A DNA stretch of 64,000 bases from Desulfomicrobium escambiense DSM 10707. GTDB taxonomy: Bacteria; Desulfobacterota; Desulfovibrionia; Desulfovibrionales; Desulfomicrobiaceae. The notes below the pieces were generated by a model, which saw only the letters and a list, made by a program, of their open reading frames with translations, did not search any database and was not told the DNA's origin. The stretch lies in contig NZ_AUAR01000015.1 in assembly GCF_000428825.1 (NCBI RefSeq), forward strand, positions 54,426 through 118,425, given 5' to 3'. Positions 20,374 through 28,357 of this stretch are shown one piece after another. Numbering within the stretch: position 1 is the first letter of the stretch; every line of letters starts with the position of its first letter. The position numbers were made by a program, and so were the translations under genes.

Positions 20374-22064
20374 AATGCCTCCAGGATGGGCGCCAGGCGC
20401 TCCAGGACGTAGCCGGCCGTCAGGGCCCGGCCGTCGTAGCGCAGGACGGAGTTGGCGATGTGGAAACCCGTGGTCTCGCGCAGCAGCCGCGCGAACTGAG
20501 CCGTGCTGTTGCCCTCCACGGCCACCACGCATTCCGCCGCGTGCAGGCGCTGCAGGAAGGTTTCGGGCGCCAGGGGCCAGACCTGGGTGAAGCACAGGCT
20601 CGCGGCTTTGACGCCCCGCCCCTGCAGAATTCCTGCGACTTCGCGCAGGACTTCGCCCGAGGAGCCCCAGCCCACCAAGAGCAGGTCGGACTCGTCCTCG
20701 CCCGTGAAGACGGGCGGCAGGACCTCCGCCTGCAGCACGTCCATCTTGGCCAGGCGCTTGTCCTGCATGCGCACGCGGATGTCCGCGGCCTCGATGATGT
20801 GCCCCTGCTCGTCATGCTCGTGGCAGTCGGCCAGGACCAGGCTCTTGCCGTGGCCCGGGATGCGGCGCGGCGAAACGGGCGCGGACCAGTCGTAACGGTG
20901 GTAGCCGTCCGGGTCCGCGTCGCTCAGGTCGGGCTCTGCCACGGACGGCAGGGAGCCGAGGTCGAAGGGCTCTACGGACCGCACGGCGCTGGCCAGGTAC
21001 TGGTCCGAGAGGATGAAGACCGGCCCCTGGGATTTCTCGGCCAGGTCGAAGGCCTTGTGCGTGAGGTGAAAGCAGTCCGCAACATCGGCCGGAGCCAGGA
21101 TGGCGCGGTGGAACTCGCCGTGGCCGGCGCGCAGGACCAGCTCCAGGTCGGCCTGCTCCGTGCGCGTGGCCAGGCCCGTGGCCGGGCCGGGACGCTGGGC
21201 CACGGCGAAGACCACGGGCATCTCCATAACCCCGGCCAGGCTGACCGCCTCGGTCATCAGGGCAAAGCCGCCGCCCGAAGTGGGCACGATGCTGCGGGCC
21301 CCGCCAAAGGACGCGCCCAGGGCCATGTTGGCCGCCGCGATCTCATCCTCGGCCTGCTCCACCACCACGCCCATGTCCACGGCCACCTGCGCCAACCCCT
21401 CGGCGATGGAGGTGGCCGGCGACATGGGGTAGTAGCCGCAGAAGCGCACCCCGGCGGCCAGGGCGCCCAGAACCAGGGCCTGGTTGCCGTCCATGGCCAG
21501 CCGGGTCACGGAGTCGCCCTCGCCCGGCAGGGGCAGAGACGGCGTGTTGTCCGCGGCCCACCGCATGGACGCGGCCAGGACATCCAGGTTGCTGGACACG
21601 ATCTGGTCGCCCTTGGCCCGGAAGTTGTCCGCCACAAGCTCCCGCAGGATGTCCGCCTCGATGCCGAGCATGGCGCCGAGCACGCCCATCAGGGCCACGT
21701 TGCGGAATACCGGCCGTGCGGCAAGCTCAGCGAAGGGAACGCCTATGAGGCCGGGTTCGGGCGCCATGTCCCAGCCGCCGTCGACGAGAATGACGGCCCC
21801 CTCGGCGAGCCTTTCCCGGTGCAGGTCCACGCTCTCGCGGCTCATGGCCGCCAGCAGATCGAAGGTATCGGGAGGACCCTGCACCGGCCGCGACGCCAGG
21901 CGCATGCGAAAATTGTTGTGCCCCCCGCGCACGCGGGACATGACGTGCTGCACGGTCAGCAGGTGGCGTCCGGAACGGACCACGGCCTTGCCCAGGAGTC
22001 CGGCCACCGTGTCCAGGCCCTGGCCGGCCTCTCCCCCCAGTATCAGATGAAGTTCTTCGCGCAC
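20370..22064 (-). CDS. korA: 2-oxoacid:acceptor oxidoreductase, fused gamma and alpha subunits
   Basis: The 564-residue protein starts with a gamma domain (HLILGGEAGQGLDTVAGLL, then VMSRVRGGHNNFRMR). The alpha (pyrimidine-binding and transketolase-like) part begins near residue 190, with GVRFCGYYPMSPATSIAEGL and SGGGFALMTEAV. Fusion of gamma and alpha is common in KorA-type enzymes. The GTG start is chosen because AAGGAG lies seven bases upstream and the family sequence begins there. It overlaps korB by four bases and both are followed by ppiC. It is divergent from the hydantoinase-like gene. Confidence 0.88.
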   Translation of the reverse strand: MREELHLILGGEAGQGLDTVAGLLGKAVVRSGRHLLTVQHVMSRVRGGHNNFRMRLASRPVQGPPDTFDLLAAMSRESVDLHRERLAEGAVILVDGGWDMAPEPGLIGVPFAELAARPVFRNVALMGVLGAMLGIEADILRELVADNFRAKGDQIVSSNLDVLAASMRWAADNTPSLPLPGEGDSVTRLAMDGNQALVLGALAAGVRFCGYYPMSPATSIAEGLAQVAVDMGVVVEQAEDEIAAANMALGASFGGARSIVPTSGGGFALMTEAVSLAGVMEMPVVFAVAQRPGPATGLATRTEQADLELVLRAGHGEFHRAILAPADVADCFHLTHKAFDLAEKSQGPVFILSDQYLASAVRSVEPFDLGSLPSVAEPDLSDADPDGYHRYDWSAPVSPRRIPGHGKSLVLADCHEHDEQGHIIEAADIRVRMQDKRLAKMDVLQAEVLPPVFTGEDESDLLLVGWGSSGEVLREVAGILQGRGVKAASLCFTQVWPLAPETFLQRLHAAECVVAVEGNSTAQFARLLRETTGFHIANSVLRYDGRALTAGYVLERLAPILEAL

Positions 22065-22259
22065 GAATCTCTCCTTGGTTTCCCGTGGCCGCGACAACGC
22101 CGCACGGAAGTGAGCATGATGGCCCCTTTCGTTGCACATTTCGGCCATGGAGACAACCGCGGCCTGCCGTTTGTCACGAAAACGATCAGGCACAGGCTTT
22201 ACGCCACAGCGCGAAATCCTTAATGCAGACCCGTCCGCACACCTTTCAAGGAAACGATC

Positions 22260-23924
22260 ATGTCCTCAGAGCATTTCGTCATCGGCATCGACACCGGCGG
22301 CACCTACACCGACGCCGTGGTCCTCGACCGGCGCACCGGCCGGGTCGTGGCCTGCGCCAAGGTGCCGACCACGGCCCACGACCCGGCCCTGGCCATCGGC
22401 CGCGCCCTCGCGGACGTCCTGGCCGCTTCGGGCGCGGAACCGGAACGGATCGGGCTGGTCACGGTGTCCACCACCCTGGCCACCAACGCCCTGGTGGAGG
22501 ACAAGGGCGCCGAGGTCGGACTCTTCGTCATCGGCCACGACAAACGCCTGCACGTCCCGGCGGCCGACTCGCGTTTCATCCCCGGCGGCCACAAGGCCCG
22601 GGGCGTGGAGGTCGAACCCCTGGGCATGGAGTTTCTGCTGAAGGGTATCTCCGCCATGCGCGGTCATGTGGACGCCTACGCCGTCTGCGCCCTGCTGGCC
22701 TTCGACGACCCGACCCACGAGCTCGTCGCGGCCAAGGCCATCGAACTGACGGACCCCAAGCCCGTGTTCTGCTCCCACCAGGCCAGCAGCCTGCCCGGCA
22801 TCGAGGAGCGCGCCTCCACGGCAGTGCTGAACGCCCGCCTGCTGCCCGTCATGCAGGACTTTCTGCAGAGCATCGCCCGCTCCATGCAGCGTCTGGGCCT
22901 CTCCTGCCCCGTGCGCATCGTGCGCGGCGACGGCAAAAGCATGGACCTGGACCAAGCCCTGCGCAACTCGTCGTCCACCGTGGCCAGCGGCCCGGCGGCC
23001 ACGGCCCTGTTCGGCGCCGACGCTGCGGCCGGCGACACGGCCGTCATCGTCGACGTGGGCGGCACCACCACGGACATCACCCTCATCCGCGACGGCCGTC
23101 CCGTCATCCGCGAGGAGGGCATGACCATCGGCGCCTGGCGCACCCATGTGCAGGCCGTGGAGATGTACACCGTGGGCCTGGGCGGGGACAGCGTGGCGCA
23201 GGTCTCGAACGGACTGATCTCCCTCGGTCCGGCCCGGGTCGTGCCCCTGTCCCAGGCCGGGCTGCATCTGGAAGGTGCGGCCCTTGACGCCGTGGAGAAT
23301 CCGGCGGACTGGCTTGGGACGGACATGCGCGGGCAGTGCGTGCACCTGGCCCCGGGGACCGTCCCCGGCGACGACCCGATCCTGCGCCGGCTGGCGGAAC
23401 GCGGCCCGGCCACGCCCTGGCAGCTGCGCCGGGACATCGGCATGGCCGAATCCAGCCTGGAGAAGGCCATCGCCCGGCTGCAGGCCGCACGAAGGGTCGT
23501 GTCCTGCGGCTTCACGCCCACGGACGCGCTGCACGTGCTGGGGCGCCTCAGTCTCGGCAACGCGGACGTGTCCCTGCGGGGGGCGAAGGTCCTGGCGGAA
23601 CTGTGCGGCATGGCCCCCGAGGAGTTCTGCCTCCGGGTGCTCGAAAAGGCCGAAGGAACCATCGCCGCCACCATCCTCGAAGCCCTGAGCACGCGCGAGG
23701 TCGGGCCGGCCCTGGCCAGGTTCATGGGACAGTCCGGACAGAGCCCCCTTCTGGACATTTCCATCCGCCTCAAGGCGCGGATCATCGGCATCGGCGCGGC
23801 CGCGCCGTTCCTGCTGCCGGCGGTGGCCAGACGCCTGGGCACAGAAGTCGTCTTTCCGGACCATTACGAAGTCGGCAACGCCCTGGGCGCGGCCGTCATG
23901 GACAGCATCAACGCGGAGGCTTGA
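22260..23924 (+). CDS. Hydantoinase/oxoprolinase family protein
   Basis: The 554-residue protein has the N-terminal actin-like fold of hydantoinase A: GIDTGGTYTD at residues 9-18 (phosphate 1), a FSTTLATNAL-like VSTTLATNALVED block, and VDVGGTTTDITLI near residue 265 (phosphate 2). Known relatives open cyclic amides with ATP or act in acetone carboxylase-like complexes. It is shorter than full HyuA proteins and no HyuB partner follows, so a substrate cannot be named. The start has AAGGAAA upstream. The next gene begins two bases after its stop, and a third follows with overlap, so all three form one operon. Confidence 0.85.
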   Translation: MSSEHFVIGIDTGGTYTDAVVLDRRTGRVVACAKVPTTAHDPALAIGRALADVLAASGAEPERIGLVTVSTTLATNALVEDKGAEVGLFVIGHDKRLHVPAADSRFIPGGHKARGVEVEPLGMEFLLKGISAMRGHVDAYAVCALLAFDDPTHELVAAKAIELTDPKPVFCSHQASSLPGIEERASTAVLNARLLPVMQDFLQSIARSMQRLGLSCPVRIVRGDGKSMDLDQALRNSSSTVASGPAATALFGADAAAGDTAVIVDVGGTTTDITLIRDGRPVIREEGMTIGAWRTHVQAVEMYTVGLGGDSVAQVSNGLISLGPARVVPLSQAGLHLEGAALDAVENPADWLGTDMRGQCVHLAPGTVPGDDPILRRLAERGPATPWQLRRDIGMAESSLEKAIARLQAARRVVSCGFTPTDALHVLGRLSLGNADVSLRGAKVLAELCGMAPEEFCLRVLEKAEGTIAATILEALSTREVGPALARFMGQSGQSPLLDISIRLKARIIGIGAAAPFLLPAVARRLGTEVVFPDHYEVGNALGAAVMDSINAEA

Positions 23925-23926
23925 AC

Positions 23927-24256
23927 ATGCATTTCAGGGAACAGTGTTTTGCGGCGGCCATGGAAATCTGCAGCGAGAGCGAAGCGGCCGAGGTCGTCCA
24001 CGGCTGGGTGCCCGGCGGACCCGGGTTCGTGGTCCACGCCTGGGCCGAGATCGAGGGCGGCGTCTACGACCTGACCGAAAGCGACCAGCCCATGCGCAAG
24101 GCCGACTACTACGCCCGCATGGGCGTGCGCCCGGAGCTGACCCGCCGCTACTCCCGGGTCGAGTACTTCACCCTCATGGCCGAGACCGGGAGCCTCGGGC
24201 CCTTCGACAAGGACCTCTTCTTCGCCAACGAAACGACCACACTGGCCCGGGGATGA
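23927..24256 (+). CDS. Small conserved-looking protein of unknown function
   Basis: The 109-residue protein is soluble, with no signal peptide. It shows the segment VVHGWVPGGPGFVVHAWAEI, then VYDLTESDQPMRKADYY, and ends in an acidic and aromatic C-terminal part. The motif H-x-W together with YDLTES resembles domains that process small molecules, but I do not recognise the family. It lies in the operon between the hydantoinase-like protein (two-base gap) and the EamA transporter (ATGA overlap), so it is translated with them. Its role is probably linked to theirs. Confidence 0.7.
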   Translation: MHFREQCFAAAMEICSESEAAEVVHGWVPGGPGFVVHAWAEIEGGVYDLTESDQPMRKADYYARMGVRPELTRRYSRVEYFTLMAETGSLGPFDKDLFFANETTTLARG

Positions 24257-25146
24257 CCCTGCCCTTCGCCGGTGAGGTCGCGGCCCTGGCCGCGGCCTTC
24301 ATCTGGTCCGTGGCGACCTTCCTCTACACCCGCACGGGCAACCGCGCCCCGGCCGTGTTCCTGAACCTGGTCAAGGGCGCCGTGGCCGTGGCCATGCTCA
24401 CGGCGACCATCCTGGTCCTGGACGACGCGGCGCCGGACCTGACGGCGTCGCAGTGGCTGTGGCTGGCCGGCAGCGGCGTCGTGGGCATCAGCATCGGCGA
24501 CAGCGCGTATTTCTCGGCCATCAAGCGCATCGGCCCCAGCCAGACGCTCCTGATCGAGTCCCTGGCACCGCCGCTGACGGGGGTGCTCGGCATGTTCTTC
24601 CTGGGCGAAGCCATCGGCCTGACGGCCTGGCTCGGCATCTTCCTGACCATGTCGGGCATCCTGTGGGTGGTCACGGAGCACCGGCCGCGCCAGCGCCCGA
24701 ACCTCCCCGGCCTGGCCTTCGCCGCTCTGGCCGCCCTGTGCCAGGCCCTCGGCATGATCCTTTCCCGGCAGGTCATGGTCACCTCCGAGGTCACGCCCCT
24801 GTGGGCCGCCCTGGTCCGCCTGGGCGCCGCCAGCCTCGTGCTGTGGGCCGTCATGCCCGTGATCAGGCCGGGGCTGGTGCTGAACCGCGAAACCTGGCGG
24901 GACGTGGGCACCGCGCGCCACGGCTGGGCCCTCTTCACCCTGGCCGTGTTCCTGGGCACGTTCCTGGGCATCTGGCTGCAGCAGGCCTCCCTTAAGCTGA
25001 CCAGCGCGGCCGTGGCCCAGACCCTCATCTCCGTCAGCCCCCTCTTCGCCCTGGGCCTGGCCAGGCTTGGGGGGCACCCCGTGTCCCGGCGCAGCGTCGT
25101 CGGCGCCCTGGTCACCCTGTGCGGGGTGGCCCTCTTCTTCCGCTGA
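24253..25146 (+). CDS. EamA/DMT superfamily transporter
   Basis: The 297-residue protein is almost entirely hydrophobic with ten predicted membrane helices, made of two EamA repeats. The second half of each repeat carries the usual Gly- and Pro-containing helix ends (for example LLIESLAPPLTGVLGMFFLGE and AQTLISVSPLFALGLARL). This group exports metabolites or drugs from the cytoplasm. The ATG overlaps the stop codon of the small upstream gene. The context suggests export of, or tolerance to, the compound handled by the hydantoinase-like protein; this is inference. Confidence 0.9.
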   Translation: MTLPFAGEVAALAAAFIWSVATFLYTRTGNRAPAVFLNLVKGAVAVAMLTATILVLDDAAPDLTASQWLWLAGSGVVGISIGDSAYFSAIKRIGPSQTLLIESLAPPLTGVLGMFFLGEAIGLTAWLGIFLTMSGILWVVTEHRPRQRPNLPGLAFAALAALCQALGMILSRQVMVTSEVTPLWAALVRLGAASLVLWAVMPVIRPGLVLNRETWRDVGTARHGWALFTLAVFLGTFLGIWLQQASLKLTSAAVAQTLISVSPLFALGLARLGGHPVSRRSVVGALVTLCGVALFFR

Positions 25147-25267
25147 TCCGCCCCCTTCCCCCGTGGCGGCGCACTGGCGGAGCGACGGGCGGCAGGGCTT
25201 GCGTTTTGGCTTCGTCCTGCTATTTCTGACGGCTCCGGACCCGGACATTCATCCCCAGGGGAGCCCC

Positions 25268-26740
25268 ATGACAGATCAGTTTTCCTGTCCCGTGCAGACC
25301 CAGGCCGACCCCGTCAGCCTGGTCGTCTTCGGCGCCACCGGGGATCTGGCCATGCGCAAGATCTACCCTGCTCTGGCCTCCCTGTGCCGCAACCAGCTCC
25401 TCAGCCACGACACGCGCATCCTGGCCGTGGGCCGCACGGAGATGGACACGGAACAGTACAGAAACCTGCTCGGCGACAGGCTGGCCGGAGCCGTCCCCTC
25501 CTCGTGCCTGGCGGATCTCGCCCCCAGGGTGAGCTACCTGCGCATGGACCCTGAGGACCCCGCCTCGGCCCGCTTCCTGGCCCTGGCCCTGAACGAGCTG
25601 GACGGCGGCGCCAAGGACCGCCTCTTCTACCTCGCCGTGCCGCCGTCGGCCTACATCCCCCTGGCCACGGCCATCGGCGAGGCCGGCCTGGCCCGACAGG
25701 ACGAGGACCGGCGCGTGCGCATCGTCGTGGAAAAGCCCTTCGGCCGCGACCTGCCCACGGCCCGTGAGCTGGACGATGTCCTGCACCGCTATTTCCGGGA
25801 GAGCCAGATCTTCCGCATCGACCACTACATGGCCAAGGAAACGGTGCAGAACGTCCTGCTGCTGCGCTTCGCCAACGCCCTTTTCGAGCCCGTCTGGAAC
25901 CGCCGCTACATCGACCACATCCGCATCACCGCGGCCGAGGACCTCGGCATCGGCCACCGCGCCGGGTTCTACGACCAGGCCGGGGTCCTGCGGGACATGT
26001 TCCAGAACCACATGATGATGCTCCTGGCCCTGTGCGCCATGGAGCCGCCGTCCCTGTTCGACGCCGAACTGGTCCGCGACGAGCGCTCCAAGGTCTTCCG
26101 CTCCCTGCGCCCCCTGGACCTGGAGCGCCTGGACGAGCAGCTGATCCTGGGCCAGTACGGGCCGGGCATGGTCGACGGCAAAACCGTGCCCGGCTACCTG
26201 CAGGAGCCCGGCGTGCGGCCGGACTCGACCACGCCGACGTTCGCCTGGATGAAGGTCTATCTGGACAACTGGCGCTGGCAGGGCGTGCCCTTCCACCTCT
26301 GTTCGGGCAAGCGCCTGGCGGCCAAGCACACCGAGATCTCGGTGCAGTTCAAGAGCGTGCCCGTGTCCATGTTCCGCAAGACCCACGGCGGCGCCATCCC
26401 GCCCAACAGACTGGTCATCGGCATCCACCCGCACGAGGTGGTCCGCCTGGAGGTCCAGACCAAAGGCCAGGGCTCGCGGCTGTGCCTGCAGGGCCAGTCC
26501 ATGGAGTTTTCCTATGGCGCGGCCTCGGACCTCGGGCGCCTGGACGACTACGCCAAGGTGCTGCTGGACTGCATCACCGGCGACCAGACCCTCTTCTGGC
26601 GCCAGGACGCCGTGGAGCTGTGCTGGGGCTTTCTGACCCCGGTTCTCGACCGCTGCGACTGCGCGGATGACGCCTTGCCCCTGCACACCTACGTCGCCGG
26701 AGGGCCCGGACCAAGGGAGGCGGACCGCGCCACGCCCTAA
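25268..26740 (+). CDS. zwf: Glucose-6-phosphate 1-dehydrogenase
   Basis: The 490-residue protein has the NADP-binding motif FGATGDLAMRKIYPAL near the N-terminus (the usual ASGDL is ATGDL). EKPFGRDL and the active-site RIDHYMAKE with Arg183-His186 follow. It makes 6-phosphogluconolactone and NADPH, the entry of the oxidative pentose phosphate pathway. The start has AGGGGAG upstream. The gene stands alone, with no pgl or gnd beside it, which is notable because these are often adjacent. The length fits the family. Confidence 0.95.
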   Translation: MTDQFSCPVQTQADPVSLVVFGATGDLAMRKIYPALASLCRNQLLSHDTRILAVGRTEMDTEQYRNLLGDRLAGAVPSSCLADLAPRVSYLRMDPEDPASARFLALALNELDGGAKDRLFYLAVPPSAYIPLATAIGEAGLARQDEDRRVRIVVEKPFGRDLPTARELDDVLHRYFRESQIFRIDHYMAKETVQNVLLLRFANALFEPVWNRRYIDHIRITAAEDLGIGHRAGFYDQAGVLRDMFQNHMMMLLALCAMEPPSLFDAELVRDERSKVFRSLRPLDLERLDEQLILGQYGPGMVDGKTVPGYLQEPGVRPDSTTPTFAWMKVYLDNWRWQGVPFHLCSGKRLAAKHTEISVQFKSVPVSMFRKTHGGAIPPNRLVIGIHPHEVVRLEVQTKGQGSRLCLQGQSMEFSYGAASDLGRLDDYAKVLLDCITGDQTLFWRQDAVELCWGFLTPVLDRCDCADDALPLHTYVAGGPGPREADRATP

Positions 26741-26810
26741 AGGGCCACAATTTTCAGCACAACGGACGCACCACCCGCAACCATCAACCCGACACGCATC
26801 AGGAGGACCC

Positions 26811-27896
26811 ATGGCCGGTTTCGAAGGCATCAAATGGGCCGGTTCCCAGGCACGCTACACGCTCCACGACAAGGCCTTCGCCATGGTGCCCACGGCCGAC
26901 AAGGTCCCGGCGGTTTCCCGCTCCATCCACTACGGGATCTGTCTGGCTTTCGAGGGCATCCGCTACTTCATCGGCCCGGCCGAGGACGGCAGCCTGCACA
27001 TCCAGTTCCTGAACCTGCACAAAAACCTGCAGCGCTTCCGCCGCTCCATCTCCTTCAATCTCGGCACGGCCCAGCAGGCCATGGTACCGACTGAAGAGGA
27101 GCTCGAAGGCCTGATCCTGCACTACCTGCGCAGCCCCGAACTGGCGGATTTCATCAGGGACATGGGCGAGACAGGCGGCCAGGGCTACCTGCGCCCCTTC
27201 ACCGTGGACGAGTCCCAGTCCATTGGTGTGACCTTCCCCGAACGCCCGTCCATCCGCATGGTCACCTGCACCTACGACCGCTACCTGGGCGAGCCCTTCA
27301 GCGGCGTGGTCGTGCCCAACCTGGTGCGGGCCGTGGGCGCCAACGGTACGGGCAACCTGAAGCTCGGCGTGAACTACCTCCTGAGCGTCAAGGCCGTGGA
27401 CGAGGCCAAAAGCATCCTGCCCGAGGCCAGTTCCGCCCTGTTCCTGGACGACCGACTGGACCTGCCCCTGCGCGACCGCCGCATCACGGAATGGGACTCG
27501 TCCTGCTGCCTCATCGCTCTGGCGGACGGCACGGTGGTGAAGATTCCCGAGAGCCCGCTCATCCTTCCTTCGGTGACCATCCAGGGCATCTGCGCCATCC
27601 TGCGCGAGGACGGCGTGACCGTGGAGGAGCGGGACATAACCTACGGCGAGTTCATGGCCCGGGCCGAGGCCGGGGAGATCGCGGCCATCGCCTCCATCGG
27701 CACGGCCGGCATCCTGAACCGGGCCCAGCGCCTGATCATGATCGACGAGAACAACGCGCCCTGCTGCGAGCTGCGCGCCCAGACCGGCCACCCCATGTAC
27801 CACGCCCTGGGCAGGGCCAGGCAGACCTACTGGGACATCTACCAGGACAAGGCCCCGGTACCGGCGGGAATGACCCTGCAGAGCTACCTGATCTGA
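26811..27896 (+). CDS. Class IV aminotransferase, branched-chain-amino-acid type
   Basis: The 361-residue protein is longer than the IlvE at 15.6 kb and follows the eukaryotic-type BCAT layout. It has SIHYGICLAFEGIRYF near the start and YLRPFTV in the middle. NGTGNLKLGVNY carries the PLP lysine (Lys184), and ASIGTAGIL is near the end. It is likely a second branched-chain aminotransferase, though related enzymes use D-amino acids or aromatic substrates. The ATG has AGGAGG at a good distance. It stands between zwf and the nested-palindrome repeat. Confidence 0.8.
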   Translation: MAGFEGIKWAGSQARYTLHDKAFAMVPTADKVPAVSRSIHYGICLAFEGIRYFIGPAEDGSLHIQFLNLHKNLQRFRRSISFNLGTAQQAMVPTEEELEGLILHYLRSPELADFIRDMGETGGQGYLRPFTVDESQSIGVTFPERPSIRMVTCTYDRYLGEPFSGVVVPNLVRAVGANGTGNLKLGVNYLLSVKAVDEAKSILPEASSALFLDDRLDLPLRDRRITEWDSSCCLIALADGTVVKIPESPLILPSVTIQGICAILREDGVTVEERDITYGEFMARAEAGEIAAIASIGTAGILNRAQRLIMIDENNAPCCELRAQTGHPMYHALGRARQTYWDIYQDKAPVPAGMTLQSYLI

Positions 27897-27900
27897 AAGC

Positions 27901-28044
27901 GCCGAACGCCTGAAAAGCGTTCTGGCAAGGCGCGCTCGTGCCCAGCATGGGTAAACCGATTTTGAAGGGCGAAGTGTAGCCGACTACATGAACCCTTCAA
28001 AATCGGTGAGCAACGCAGTCCAGAACGCTTTTCAGGTGTTCGGC
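27901..28044. repeat. Nested palindromic intergenic repeat, copy A
   Basis: The outer arms (27901-27925 and 28020-28044) are inverted and match at 24 of 25 positions. An inner perfect pair, CCGATTTTGAAGGG (27956-27969) and CCCTTCAAAATCGG (27993-28006), encloses a third pair (TGTAG/CTACA). A related copy in the opposite orientation is at 46475-46565. It starts five bases after an aminotransferase stop and may also act as a terminator. It is a small intergenic element without coding sequence. Confidence 0.85.
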
Positions 28045-28088
28045 TGTTGACAACCGGGCCCGGACCCCATATCAGGCTTCCCACACGT

Positions 28089-28164
28089 GGGGATGTAGCT
28101 CAGCTGGGAGAGCGCTGCGTTCGCAATGCAGAGGCCAGGAGTTCGATCCTCCTCATCTCCACCA
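28089..28164 (+). tRNA. tRNA-Ala (anticodon CGC)
   Basis: The 76-base gene starts GGGGATGTAGCTCAG and ends CATCTCCACCA with an encoded CCA. The acceptor stem pairs (one G-T pair), the D arm is GCTCAGCTGGGAGAGC, and the T arm has AGTTCGATCCT. The anticodon loop is TTCGCAA, giving CGC, which reads GCG. It lies 193 bases before the type I restriction operon, at the left edge of what looks like an acquired segment. Confidence 0.96.
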
Positions 28165-28357
28165 CAGGAAAAATCAGGGTCTGGATGTAAAAATCCGGGC
28201 CCTTTTCTCATTTCCTGTCCCCAGGACACCGACTCCAATCCATTCTATCGCCTATAATTCTTGACACTTCAAAGTTGATCGGGCTTAGGTACCAGGCTGC
28301 AACACATAGAGCTTCCTCGAACCGGAAGCCTCCTGCCTCTGTAACCAAGACACGATC

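Noticed and set aside
28253..28266. Promoter for hsdM from the TATAAT at 28253 and TTGACA at 28261
   Set aside because: The hexamers are in the wrong order and spacing to form one promoter, and no good partner was found for either.
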